A stretch of 64,000 nucleotides of DNA from a virus: positions 1 through 64,000 of the IMG/VR virus record IMGVR_UViG_3300044644_000283. One strand, given 5' to 3'. The notes below the pieces were generated by a model. It worked only from the letters and a program-made list of their open reading frames with translations. It was not told the DNA's origin and made no database searches. Made by a program: the position numbers and the translations under genes. Below, in pieces: positions 18,166-25,671 of this stretch (position 1 is its first letter; the number at the start of each line of letters is the position of its first letter).

Positions 18166-18869
18166 TTTGTTTCCTCAGTTAATTTAAGCTTCAATGTCTT
18201 GAAGCATTTAAGAACCTCTTCATACAAAGAGGGGTGCGTGACCTTCAGCGAATCAAGCTGAAGTTCGTTGCTCTTCCAGTAGCTGTTTAAACCGGCTACG
18301 TCTGTGCAGGTGGTGGTGTACTCAATCATGCCGTCAGCAAACAGCTTGCGGCTTGCGTCTGAGTTATCCCAGTCGGTAGGCTGTGGGCGCTTAGGCGCAG
18401 TCTTGGCAATGATCTTCTCGTACTTAGGGCCATCCTCCTTCTTGGTCAACTCGCCCATGGTGGTGGGGGCATCGTCTGTCTCGGGCAGATCCTCACCCGC
18501 ATAGATGTAGAGTCCCAAGCCGTGCATCGCAATACCTTTGGTTAGGCAACGCATGATTGATGTATTGACCTCAAAAGCATTTGGCTCAGGAATGCATTTG
18601 TTGCGGTAATCAAGTATGGGCAACTGTTGGGTCATAGACTTGCCAAACACTGTGACTTTGACCCACACCATGTGTGAGTTGCCAAGGTGTTGGTACGGCA
18701 ACAAGTGGTTAGGACTCTCCCAATCGGGGAACATCAAAACTTCGTAATTAGCTTGAGGATCAAGCTTCAAAACCTCAGCCCACGCCCACGCCCATGATAG
18801 GTACGTCAGGCCGTTCTTTTTCTCAGTGTGCTCGTTGACGTTGAGCTTTAGTAAATCAAGGGGCGACAT
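18162..18869 (-). CDS. DUF1071 (Sak3-like) single-strand annealing protein
   Basis: 235 residues from the ATG at 18869, which overlaps the exonuclease stop and has AAGGAG 6-7 nt upstream. The core (KKNGLTYLSWAWAWAEVLK) is the DUF1071 signature. This family belongs to the Rad52-like annealing proteins used in phage recombination. It is coupled with the exonuclease upstream and the SSB-like gene downstream, a complete recombination cassette. Confidence 0.85.
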   Translation of the reverse strand: MSPLDLLKLNVNEHTEKKNGLTYLSWAWAWAEVLKLDPQANYEVLMFPDWESPNHLLPYQHLGNSHMVWVKVTVFGKSMTQQLPILDYRNKCIPEPNAFEVNTSIMRCLTKGIAMHGLGLYIYAGEDLPETDDAPTTMGELTKKEDGPKYEKIIAKTAPKRPQPTDWDNSDASRKLFADGMIEYTTTCTDVAGLNSYWKSNELQLDSLKVTHPSLYEEVLKCFKTLKLKLTEETK

Positions 18870-19722
18870 TGATTTCTCCTTGGTATTGTTTACACCACTT
18901 GCTGACTCCACAGAAGTCTCCGGTGCATCGCTTGGGTTCGCCTTTGCGGGTTTCGACATAGCCTTTTTCCTTTTCTGCCAGTTCAGTGGCTTCCTCAATG
19001 GTTTTAAATAAACGGATCGCAGACTTGCGTCCTTCTCTCTTCACAGCAAAGACGGTTTCAGTCATCCATCTTTCCTCATCGGTGCAAGCCTGTAGCTCCT
19101 CACCAAATTCATGGTGCACCTTGGCGTTGCGGTGCATCTCTAAACGCTGACGTACATAGGACTCGGTAGTCACTGAGTCCCACATTGGGATGTCAATCAT
19201 CACGGCCTCAGCTTCGGGGTAGCCCTCTGAGGTGTCGTGTGCAGAGTAATCTTTGATGATGGCGCAGATCTGTAAGCCTTTGACTGGCACACCCTTGACG
19301 GTTTCCACAAGCCACTTGTAGATGTTTAACTGCGTTGTCCAGTCATCCTTGCCCTGCTTGACTGACCAAGCCTTGACGAACTTGTAGTCGATGATGACCA
19401 CACCGCCATCGACATGCTTCTGTAGGTCAATCGCACCACTGATCACGATGCCATCAATCTCAGTAAAGATGCGTTCCTCGTTGGTGTAGCCCTCAACTTC
19501 TTTGGCTTCGAGCTTGCCATGCATGAATGTGCCAAGCTGTGACGCAATCATTTTGGTCACGTCAATAGTCATCTCAGAATCGTACTGTTCGCGTAACCTT
19601 CTAATCTTTGGTGGCGACATTAACTCAGTAACGCTATACTGTGATGCGCCCTTGCTGTAGTAGTTGCGTGAGAGCAAAGCCACTAACGGTGCGGGCAGAT
19701 CCTGATTGTTTGTTATCTTCAT
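18856..19722 (-). CDS. PD-(D/E)XK exonuclease (RecB/Cas4-like)
   Basis: 288 residues from the ATG at 19722 (GGAGAG upstream). Active-site pattern: D99, then D112-x-K114 (VVIIDYKF), then Q131 (QLNIYKW), as in RecB-type nucleases. Three clustered C-terminal Cys recall Cas4/AddB-type iron-sulphur enzymes, but the fourth Cys is not evident. It probably resects DNA ends for the annealing protein encoded downstream. Confidence 0.85.
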   Translation of the reverse strand: MKITNNQDLPAPLVALLSRNYYSKGASQYSVTELMSPPKIRRLREQYDSEMTIDVTKMIASQLGTFMHGKLEAKEVEGYTNEERIFTEIDGIVISGAIDLQKHVDGGVVIIDYKFVKAWSVKQGKDDWTTQLNIYKWLVETVKGVPVKGLQICAIIKDYSAHDTSEGYPEAEAVMIDIPMWDSVTTESYVRQRLEMHRNAKVHHEFGEELQACTDEERWMTETVFAVKREGRKSAIRLFKTIEEATELAEKEKGYVETRKGEPKRCTGDFCGVSKWCKQYQGEINVAP

Positions 19723-19740
19723 CTTCTCTCCAAGGTTGTT

Positions 19741-20178
19741 ATGAATCCGAAATACAATGATAGTGATGTTACTACAGAATTGCAAGTGCTATCACAAATT
19801 ATTTTTGGTGAGCCAGCCTCGAAAGCAAATTCGCGCAGGGTTGTACGCTTCGGTGGTATGTCTAGACTGATTAAGTCTAAGAAAGCATTAAGTTACTCTG
19901 ATGTTTTTAAACAACAGTGCAAGCCATTGGCTACTCTAATGACAGGGGACTTGCGGGTTACTCTGCATATTTTCTATGCGTCACGTAGACCCGACTTGGA
20001 TGAGAGCCTGATCTTGGATCTGATGCAGGGTCTAATATATGAGAACGACCGTCAGGTCAAAGAGCGTCATTGTTACTGGGGTCTTGATCCTGAGAACCCA
20101 AGGGCTGAGATCATCATTGAAAAGATCCCTGAGGTTGCCCCGAAAAAAAACCCCGTCAAGCGTACCGGACGGGGTTAA
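19741..20178 (+). CDS. rusA: RusA-family Holliday junction resolvase
   Basis: 145 residues. The RusA signature is present (RRPDLDESLILDLMQGL with D85, D87, D93, then ENDRQVKERH with D103 and K107), supplying the acidic metal-binding residues. It resolves recombination and replication junctions. Divergent from the exonuclease and alone on its strand before a 660-bp non-coding region. The last 30 nt form the stem of a leftward terminator. Confidence 0.85.
   Translation: MNPKYNDSDVTTELQVLSQIIFGEPASKANSRRVVRFGGMSRLIKSKKALSYSDVFKQQCKPLATLMTGDLRVTLHIFYASRRPDLDESLILDLMQGLIYENDRQVKERHCYWGLDPENPRAEIIIEKIPEVAPKKNPVKRTGRG
19757..19785 (-). promoter_or_regulatory. Putative leftward early promoter
   Basis: On the minus strand TTGCAA (19785-19780) and TATCAT (19762-19757) are separated by 17 nt, 35 nt upstream of the exonuclease start. 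The site lies inside the 5' end of the divergent RusA gene, as there are only 18 nt between the two start codons. Confidence 0.45.
20143..20176 (-). terminator. Leftward terminator inside the rusA 3' end
   Basis: CCCCGTC (20151-20157) pairs with GACGGGG (20168-20174), extended by AA/TT, and is followed in the minus direction by eight U. It would stop leftward transcripts entering rusA and the exonuclease promoter. Confidence 0.7.
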
Positions 20179-20400
20179 CCCAACATAGCAACTGCTGAGG
20201 AGAGAAAGGATCAACAAGCAACCTAGCCCTCAGTATAAATTAGTTTCGTCAGTTTTGTCAGTGACATTTTTAAGGATTAACGTGGCAAAAGGCGGTAAAA
20301 GCGGTGCTGCAAATGTTTAAACGTCTATTTATCGTCCGCCGGGCGTAGTTTTTAATGTTTAAACGCCAAACCGGGTAGCAGCGTGAAACTCTTGTTTTAA
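20179..20400. other. Non-coding region left of the structured RNAs
   Basis: No convincing gene. It holds two GTTTAAAC octamers (20315 and 20357, 42 bp apart) around a GC-rich patch, and one 12-codon frame (20283) with a plausible ribosome site that I do not call. Confidence 0.6.
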
Positions 20401-20433
20401 TGTCCTGCATGTCCTGCATGTCCTGCATGTCCT
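20401..20433. repeat. 9-bp tandem repeat, about 3.7 copies
   Basis: TGTCCTGCA occurs three times in tandem followed by a partial copy TGTCCT, just upstream of an A/T-rich stretch and the promoter at 20455. It could be a binding-site array for a regulator. Confidence 0.85.
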
Positions 20434-20454
20434 AAAAATATTTTTAAAAAGGTG

Positions 20455-20485
20455 TTGACAGACACCAGACTGTTAGTGCTAAACT
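20455..20485 (+). promoter_or_regulatory. Putative promoter of the structured RNA
   Basis: Perfect TTGACA (20455-20460), 19-nt spacer, extended -10 TGCTAAACT (20477-20485). It is preceded by an A/T-rich stretch and the tandem repeat. Transcription would start near 20492, at the first hairpin. Confidence 0.6.
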
Positions 20486-20490
20486 ATAGT

Positions 20491-20592
20491 TGTTGCCGTA
20501 GGAAGCGACGATTGAAAGCCGTTATGCATGCTCTCGCCCTTGGTTTTTGCCGCAGGGTTCCTACCGAGGGCAGTCGTAACGGCTTTTTTTTG
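20491..20592 (+). ncRNA. Candidate structured small RNA with own promoter and terminator
   Basis: About 100 nt. Hairpin 1: GTTGC/GCGAC (20492-20496 with 20505-20509), loop CGTAGGAA. Hairpin 2: outer stem AGCCGTTA/TAACGGCT (20517-20524 with 20577-20584), inner stem GCCCTTGGT/ACCGAGGGC (20536-20544 with 20563-20571), then U8. Loop 1 AGGAA can pair with TTCCT in loop 2 (20558-20562), a possible kissing interaction or pseudoknot. No ORF fits. Family not recognised. Confidence 0.6.
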
Positions 20593-20596
20593 TTTC

Positions 20597-20689
20597 GGAA
20601 CTAGGTCGGGTGGTGGGTTAGCGCCATCACAGATTCAACAATCGGACGAATGCTAAAAGCACACTGCTTTATGTGGCCGATCTAGTTCC
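20597..20689 (+). ncRNA. Candidate multi-branched RNA element closed by a 13-bp stem
   Basis: GGAACTAGGTCGG (20597-20609) pairs with CCGATCTAGTTCC (20677-20689), 13 bp with one G-U. Inside are three hairpins: 20610-20616/20624-20630 (7 bp, 7-nt loop), 20632-20635/20640-20643, and 20656-20661/20665-20670. The shape is cloverleaf-like but lacks tRNA arms. Orientation is uncertain; it starts 5 nt after the U-tract of the preceding RNA. Confidence 0.45.
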
Positions 20690-20711
20690 TCCCCCCTACT
20701 ACGACAACTCG

Positions 20712-20778
20712 CAGGCGATGCGGTACGTCGGTGGTCGCCTGTTAAATAACCCTGTTACACGAGCAAGCCAAAGCAGGG
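20712..20778 (+). other. Two further hairpins in the leader of the next gene
   Basis: CAGGCGA (20712-20718) pairs with TCGCCTG (20735-20741), and CCCTG (20750-20754) with CAGGG (20774-20778). They continue the run of predicted structure up to the next gene at 20840. Confidence 0.4.
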
Positions 20779-20839
20779 AGCGTGGGCGAAACCTAGAGCG
20801 CGGTGGTTGAAATAGTCTGGGTTAGTGCGAGGTGATGAC

Positions 20840-21427
20840 ATGGCTCCGAAGGGGAAATCACAGCACAGTGCGAACCTTGGTTATGACCACGGTAAGGCTG
20901 TGCTTTGTTCAAACATTCACCAAAGGGGAAACACAGGCTTATATACGGAGGCACTCAGGATGAGATTGTGTCAGTGTGGAGGACAAGTACAACAAGGACA
21001 ACTCACCGGAAACCGTGAGTCGTGGAGTTGTAAAGTGTGTGGTCGTTATGAAATATTAAAACAAGGAGAGAAGATGAACGAAGAGGATGTATTCAGCCTT
21101 GCAGACAAAGCGGGGCTTGGATTTGTAAAGCACGCAGACCCTAAGGACATTGTGAAGTTCAAACGCTTTGCCGCCCTTGTTGCAGAACGCGAGTATGAGC
21201 GTGGCGTGATTGACGGTAGACAGATACAAATGCAGTCTAGCGTGGACAAGGCGGTCAACGCCATGACACAGCCAACTTATTACATTCCAAACAAAGATGA
21301 TCGCTTATGGGTTGGGCTGACGGATGAAGACAAGAATGAAATTTTGCTAGATGCAGTTCGGCATGGATGGAATGACCGCCTGATAGTGGAGCAAATAGAA
21401 GCCAAACTCAAGGAGAAGAACACATGA
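20840..21427 (+). CDS. Small early protein with Zn ribbon, start uncertain
   Basis: 195 residues from the ATG at 20840 (GAGGTGAT upstream). Two internal starts are also credible: 20960 (GGAGG 8 nt upstream), which begins at the Zn ribbon (CQCGG ... CKVCGRYE), and 21074 (AAGGAGAG upstream), which begins MNEEDVFSLADKAGLGFVKH, a segment common in small phage proteins. Function unknown. First gene of the rightward replication operon. Confidence 0.65.
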   Translation: MAPKGKSQHSANLGYDHGKAVLCSNIHQRGNTGLYTEALRMRLCQCGGQVQQGQLTGNRESWSCKVCGRYEILKQGEKMNEEDVFSLADKAGLGFVKHADPKDIVKFKRFAALVAEREYERGVIDGRQIQMQSSVDKAVNAMTQPTYYIPNKDDRLWVGLTDEDKNEILLDAVRHGWNDRLIVEQIEAKLKEKNT

Positions 21428-21627
21428 AGCAACGTGTTTACACAGTGGGCGTAGGTGATCAGGTCAGACTGATCCGTGCATCCAACCGCAGACAAGCGAT
21501 AGCGCATGTGTCATTAGGGATTATGACAATACGAGTTGCCACACAAGAAGACATAATTAACCAACTAGATAAAGGAATACCTATCGAAAACTACACAGCA
21601 CCTGAACAAATTGAATTAGACATTTAA
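21424..21627 (+). CDS. Small conserved phage protein
   Basis: 67 residues (VYTVGVGDQVRLIRASNRRQ, then AIAHVSLGIMTIRVATQEDI). This pattern occurs in small phage early proteins; no function known. ATGA overlap with the preceding gene. Confidence 0.7.
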   Translation: MKQRVYTVGVGDQVRLIRASNRRQAIAHVSLGIMTIRVATQEDIINQLDKGIPIENYTAPEQIELDI

Positions 21628-21648
21628 ACAACTTAACTGGAGATAACC

Positions 21649-22125
21649 ATGGATCTTGCACAACTGCGGTCTAACTGGGAACATACAAAGCAGAATGACG
21701 GTGGACACTGTCCGGTCTGCGATCGTTGGGGAAAGATTTACCCACGTGGCATCAATCGCACAATGGCGCGTTCTTTAATTTGGCTTGCCGCGCAAAGCCA
21801 AGCCGGTAACTGGGTGGATGTACCCAACACCGCACCCGCATGGGTACTACGTTCCAACCAACTGCCAACGCTCCGTTGGTGGGACTTGGTGGAACGCAAT
21901 GACACAGCCAAAAGCGCAGATAACAAACACTCAGGCATGTGGAGAGCCACAGAGTACGGCAAACAATTTGCGGAAAACAAATTATCAGCCCCAAGCAAGG
22001 TGTTTACATACAATGGTGAAGTGGTCGCCAAAAGCACAGAGATGTGCACTATCGTGTCTTGCTTTGAATACGATTTTGACTACCATGAGGTTTTCAATTC
22101 ATTTCGTAACTACGACACCAAATAG
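21649..22125 (+). CDS. Conserved phage protein with N-terminal zinc site
   Basis: 158 residues. A CxxC pair near residue 21 (GGHCPVCDRWGK) is followed by a compact, tryptophan-rich domain (LRWWDLVER, HSGMWRATEYGKQF). It looks like a winged-helix protein with a Zn ribbon but is not confidently assigned. It lies directly upstream of the HNH gene. Confidence 0.65.
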   Translation: MDLAQLRSNWEHTKQNDGGHCPVCDRWGKIYPRGINRTMARSLIWLAAQSQAGNWVDVPNTAPAWVLRSNQLPTLRWWDLVERNDTAKSADNKHSGMWRATEYGKQFAENKLSAPSKVFTYNGEVVAKSTEMCTIVSCFEYDFDYHEVFNSFRNYDTK

Positions 22126-22133
22126 GACGCACC

Positions 22134-22385
22134 ATGCCACGCAACTACAAACAAGAGTATGCCAACTACGACGGCACTGAGGCCGTCAAAAAGAAACGCG
22201 CACAACGTAACAAAGCACGTCGAATGCTTGAGCGTGAGGGGGTTGTGCATAAAGGAGATGGCAAAGACGTTGACCACAAAAAACCCCTGAGCAAGGGGGG
22301 TACAACGGTCATCAGCAATCTCCGCGTTAAGCCCGCAGCGGCCAACCGTTCGTTTAAACGTAACGCAGATGGCAGTATGAAATGA
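22134..22385 (+). CDS. HNH endonuclease-like protein
   Basis: 83 residues. The C-terminal half shows the HNH core: DVDHKKPLSKGG, then ISNLRVKPAAANRSF. The N-terminus is strongly basic. Short, free-standing phage proteins of this kind are nicking or structure-specific nucleases. ATGA overlap with the primase-helicase. Confidence 0.75.
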   Translation: MPRNYKQEYANYDGTEAVKKKRAQRNKARRMLEREGVVHKGDGKDVDHKKPLSKGGTTVISNLRVKPAAANRSFKRNADGSMK

Positions 22386-24067
22386 ACCCTGCCTTCGTGG
22401 AGCAATTCCACTTCAACGAGTCAACGAGGGTAGCTTGCCCTTATTGTTCTCATGAACGCAAGAAGGGTAAATCAAAGGACATGACCCTAACCCGCAAAGA
22501 AGACGGGGCGGTCGTGTTCCATTGCCATCATTGCCAAACAAGCGGATCAGTACAACCCCAACAACAGGAGAGAAAATTGTCAGCAGTACCCAACCCAACC
22601 ATCGTATCGCATAAGCTACAAGCAACGCATTACGATTGGTTAGCCCAACGTGGCATATCAAAACAAACCGCAGACAAGATGAAATTGTTTGCGGCTGAAA
22701 AGTATTTCAGCAAGCTAGGCAAGAACGCAGATGCCATTGGCTTTCCATACTACCGTCAGGGCGCATTGGTGGCGGCCAAGTACCGTTCATTTCCTGAGAA
22801 GGACTTCACTCAGGACTCAGGCGGTGCACACGACTTCTTTGGTATCGATCTAGTCCGCAAGGGCGAACCTCTGATCATCGTAGAAGGCGAGGTGGACTGC
22901 TTGACCCTACTCGAACTAGGCATCGACAACGTAGTCAGCGTACCAAGCGGTGCACCCATCAAAGTCGCAGATGGCAAGGTTCTGCCCTCCGAAGACAAAC
23001 GCTTTGCCTATGTATGGAACGCACGTGAGATCATCGATGCCGCACCCTACGTAGTCCTAGCCACAGACCAAGACACCGCAGGGCAAGCCCTCGCAGAAGA
23101 ACTGGCACGTCGCATCGGCAAAGAGAAATGCCGTCTGGCTAAGTTTGCCAAGAAGGATTTAAACGAAGTACATCTTGACGACCCAACTCGGACAGGCGAG
23201 GTGTTTAAAGTTATTGATTCTGCCGCTGCATATCCAATTTCTGGAATCAGCGACGCAGCTACGTACTTTGATCGTTTAAACGATCTATACAACAAGGGCA
23301 CGGGCAAGGGATTCTCAACGGGCTATTCATCGGTCGATGAGATTTACACGGTAGCACCGGCACAGTTAACGGTGGTCACCGGTTATCCATCATCGGGTAA
23401 GTCCAACTTCATCGATCAGGTGATGGTTAATCTAGCGCAGAGCCATGACTGGAAGTTTGCGGTGTGTTCATTTGAGAATCAGCCTGAGATACACATCAGC
23501 CGATTGATGGAGATCTACACACGCAAGCGTTTCTTTGAAGGCCGTGACAGGATGACGGAGCAGGAGAAGGAGAAGGCGTTTAAATTCGTCAAAGATCATT
23601 TCCTGTTCATCGATACAAACGGAGAAGAGCCAAGCACTTTGGATTCCATCTTGGAGCGTGCGCGTGCCGCTGTTAAACGCATGGGTGTGCGCGGCCTGAT
23701 CATTGACCCATATAACTACATTGAGCTACCACGTGGGGACGGCACAGAAACAGCCGCCATCAGCGACATGCTGACACGTGTTCAGAAGTTCTGCAAAGCC
23801 CATGACGTGCACACGTGGTTCATTGCACACCCCTCTAAGATCACCCGCCAAGGCGTTGAACAGCCACGCCCTGACGGTATGTCCATTGCCGGATCGATGG
23901 CATGGTGGGCAAAAACGGATTGCGGTATCACGGTGCACCGTAAGGAACACCACGTTGAAATCGCAGTATGGAAGTGCCGCTACCGTTGGGTAGGGACACA
24001 AGGTGAAACAACAATGCTCTACAACAAAACAGCGGGCACTTACTCGGAGAATCTCGATGCCTTTTGA
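22382..24067 (+). CDS. T7 gp4-type primase-helicase
   Basis: 561 residues. An N-terminal zinc finger (C19, C22, C48, C51) is followed by a TOPRIM domain (IIVEGEVDCLTLLELG; LATDQDTAGQALAEEL) and a C-terminal RecA/DnaB-type helicase with Walker A GYPSSGKSN (from 334) and Walker B LIIDPYN (about 440). It unwinds and primes the replication fork. No phage DNA polymerase is in the window, so it may work with the host replisome. Confidence 0.92.
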   Translation: MNPAFVEQFHFNESTRVACPYCSHERKKGKSKDMTLTRKEDGAVVFHCHHCQTSGSVQPQQQERKLSAVPNPTIVSHKLQATHYDWLAQRGISKQTADKMKLFAAEKYFSKLGKNADAIGFPYYRQGALVAAKYRSFPEKDFTQDSGGAHDFFGIDLVRKGEPLIIVEGEVDCLTLLELGIDNVVSVPSGAPIKVADGKVLPSEDKRFAYVWNAREIIDAAPYVVLATDQDTAGQALAEELARRIGKEKCRLAKFAKKDLNEVHLDDPTRTGEVFKVIDSAAAYPISGISDAATYFDRLNDLYNKGTGKGFSTGYSSVDEIYTVAPAQLTVVTGYPSSGKSNFIDQVMVNLAQSHDWKFAVCSFENQPEIHISRLMEIYTRKRFFEGRDRMTEQEKEKAFKFVKDHFLFIDTNGEEPSTLDSILERARAAVKRMGVRGLIIDPYNYIELPRGDGTETAAISDMLTRVQKFCKAHDVHTWFIAHPSKITRQGVEQPRPDGMSIAGSMAWWAKTDCGITVHRKEHHVEIAVWKCRYRWVGTQGETTMLYNKTAGTYSENLDAF

Positions 24068-24374
24068 TCAACGTTTAAACGACGATGGCTCACCAGATGA
24101 GCCACTTACATTACGTGAACACCTTTCCCTGCTGTTCGAGGGTCTGCTGTTCCTGACAGAGGCTAAGTTTGATGAGGCCATCGTTGGTGTGGCCGATCGA
24201 ATCGGCATGGACACGGTCGTTGTCTATGACACAACAAAGATCATTGACATCCTAGAAGAGGAAGGCATGGATCGGGAGGAGGCCACAGAATATTACGAGT
24301 TCAATATTATTGGGGCTTATGTCGGGACACGTACCCCGATGTTCATAAGTTTGGTTGATGACTTAGCGCTATAA
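24057..24374 (+). CDS. Small acidic hypothetical protein
   Basis: 105 residues from the ATG at 24057, overlapping the helicase stop by 11 nt, with GGAG upstream. Acidic helices (LREHLSLLFEGLLFLTEAKF). No family recognised. Last gene before a bidirectional terminator. Confidence 0.65.
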   Translation: MPFDQRLNDDGSPDEPLTLREHLSLLFEGLLFLTEAKFDEAIVGVADRIGMDTVVVYDTTKIIDILEEEGMDREEATEYYEFNIIGAYVGTRTPMFISLVDDLAL

Positions 24375-24400
24375 AAAAAGGGGCTTCATGCCCCTTTTGT
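24374..24400. terminator. Bidirectional terminator between convergent operons
   Basis: A-tract, GGGG CTTCAT CCCC-type hairpin (GGGGC/GCCCC), then TTTT. It serves the rightward replication operon and the leftward accessory operon. A GTTTAAAC begins at 24399, directly on its T-tract. Confidence 0.8.
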
Positions 24401-24431
24401 TTAAACATTGCCAGCAGCCGCTGCTGGTAGG

Positions 24432-24674
24432 TTAACTGTTTAAACGAGCGTAGAACACTGCACGGGTGATGGAGTCGTAAGCACCGCAGTAACGAGGCAC
24501 ACGGTTCTGCCCCATCTTGTAAACCTTCCACGCATCAGGCGAATACTTGATGTAGCGTTCTCCGGTCTTGATGAAGCGTTCGTGGTTCATGAGATCGATT
24601 AGGTTATCGTATTTGTAGGCGGCTTTAAGAAAGTCGGGACGGTGGTCGGTGATGGTCTTGATCTTGATCATCAA
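24432..24674 (-). CDS. Small hypothetical protein
   Basis: 80 residues, basic and Tyr-rich (RFIKTGERYIKYSPDAWKVY). No family recognised. Last gene of the leftward accessory operon; overlaps its upstream neighbour by 4 nt. Confidence 0.65.
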   Translation of the reverse strand: MMIKIKTITDHRPDFLKAAYKYDNLIDLMNHERFIKTGERYIKYSPDAWKVYKMGQNRVPRYCGAYDSITRAVFYARLNS

Positions 24675-24910
24675 TGCACCTCATCCGACTTAGGACGCAT
24701 GAAGCGTTCCATCTCATAGGTGGCACTGACCACGGCAAGGATCTCATCCTTGTCATAGTCTGCGGTCACAGCAAGACCCATCGCGGCCTTGAACAGAATG
24801 CCGATCAGCGACTCGGCATCAAGCTCTGACTGGTGCATGAAGTCCACAAGCTCACGGTATCTCAGGCCAAGGTGTTCAAGCTCGGCCTGATCCATCTGTC
24901 TAATTTTCAT
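24671..24910 (-). CDS. Small hypothetical protein
   Basis: 79 residues from the ATG at 24910, inside the last codons of the upstream gene with GGAG about 9 nt before it. Acidic helical protein (LEHLGLRYRELVDFMHQSEL). Function unknown. Confidence 0.6.
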   Translation of the reverse strand: MKIRQMDQAELEHLGLRYRELVDFMHQSELDAESLIGILFKAAMGLAVTADYDKDEILAVVSATYEMERFMRPKSDEVH

Positions 24911-25145
24911 CGCTGTTCTCCACAAAACGCACAATGGATTTTGCCTGTTCATCAAACTGCATCATTTGAATAATCTCATACATCAATGGGGCACAGGCAA
25001 TCAATCGAGCGTTGGTGCGGGCAGTTTCAATCGGGATGTTTTTGTTAGAGCATCGTGCAATTAAACTGCGGCCGTATTTATTCGGGTAACTCCAAACACT
25101 TGAACCGCCTACAACCCACGGGTATTCTGATACGTGTTTAAACAT
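24900..25145 (-). CDS. Small conserved phage protein
   Basis: 81 residues from the ATG at 25145 (GGAGG upstream). The C-terminal segment (ARTNARLIACAPLMYEIIQM) matches a motif common to small phage proteins of unknown function (NARLIAAAPEML-like). A GTTTAAAC overlaps the start codon region. Confidence 0.65.
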   Translation of the reverse strand: MFKHVSEYPWVVGGSSVWSYPNKYGRSLIARCSNKNIPIETARTNARLIACAPLMYEIIQMMQFDEQAKSIVRFVENSDEN

Positions 25146-25146
25146 C

Positions 25147-25236
25147 TTATGGCCTCCAGTAAAACAAATCAAACATTACGACAATCAGGCCAAGCATAAA
25201 CAAGGCACGTTCTAGTTTCTCCCAAGGTGTCATCAT
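25147..25236 (-). CDS. 29-residue membrane microprotein
   Basis: The frame starts at 25236 with GGAGGT 7 nt upstream and in ATGA overlap with the upstream stop, and its stop lies 1 nt before the next start. The product is one hydrophobic helix (ALFMLGLIVVMFDLFYW) with charged N-terminal residues, so a single-span membrane peptide. It fills a gap otherwise left empty in a compact operon. Confidence 0.6.
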   Translation of the reverse strand: MMTPWEKLERALFMLGLIVVMFDLFYWRP

Positions 25237-25463
25237 TTGTCAGACCTCCGGTCACCGTAAAGGGTTTCGATGGCGGCATCGATGGAATCCCAATTGATAC
25301 CAATGTTGGCATCATGTGATCGAGCGACAAGCTTCAGCACCTCCACGCATTCCTCATCGAATAACTCAAAGCCCCAACCGTCCTCAAGCCTTGCTTGGAC
25401 ATCGTATATGTCCCAGTCATTACGCAAAACCCAACCGTCATGTGTTTCAACCATGTGTGCCAT
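25233..25463 (-). CDS. Small acidic hypothetical protein
   Basis: 76 residues from the ATG at 25463 (GAGGAG upstream). Acidic and Trp/Asp-rich (DGWVLRNDWDIYDVQARL). A longer same-strand frame upstream is the shadow of the 54-residue gene. Function unknown. Confidence 0.65.
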   Translation of the reverse strand: MAHMVETHDGWVLRNDWDIYDVQARLEDGWGFELFDEECVEVLKLVARSHDANIGINWDSIDAAIETLYGDRRSDK

Positions 25464-25464
25464 G

Positions 25465-25629
25465 TTATTGCTCCTCTGCGCTGTAGATTTTCCAGTCGCC
25501 ATCATCACCGCCAATAAATTCTGACCCATCCATGTCTTGGGCGATGGCCATAGCTTCAGCCTCGCTGTTGGCCTCCACGTGGGCATAAAGGTAGGTTTCC
25601 ATCACTGCCCAAACTTTGTACGTTTTCAT
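25465..25629 (-). CDS. 54-residue small protein
   Basis: The frame from the ATG at 25629 (AAGGAGAG upstream) ends 1 nt before the next start. It encodes an acidic, beta-then-helix protein (MKTYKVWAVMETYLYAHVEA, then NSEAEAMAIAQDMDG), a pattern common in small phage proteins. Its fit into the operon spacing supports it. Confidence 0.65.
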   Translation of the reverse strand: MKTYKVWAVMETYLYAHVEANSEAEAMAIAQDMDGSEFIGGDDGDWKIYSAEEQ

Positions 25630-25671
25630 TTGTTCTCTCCTTTAGTTACGGTCATCAAGGGGTAACCCCCC

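Noticed and set aside
18856-19722. Cas4 as part of a CRISPR adaptation system
   Set aside because: No cas1, cas2 or array nearby; the gene is coupled with a phage annealing protein and lacks an evident fourth Cys ligand.
20283-20321. 12-codon frame with AAGGATT upstream (MAKGGKSGAANV)
   Set aside because: Too short to support, and it ends inside a GTTTAAAC octamer; may be a leader peptide or chance.
20401-20433. CRISPR-like array
   Set aside because: The repeats are 9 bp in direct tandem without spacers.
20597-20689. tRNA gene suggested by the cloverleaf-like fold
   Set aside because: The closing stem is 13 bp rather than 7, there is no T arm with the TTCRA loop in the right place and no CCA-type end.
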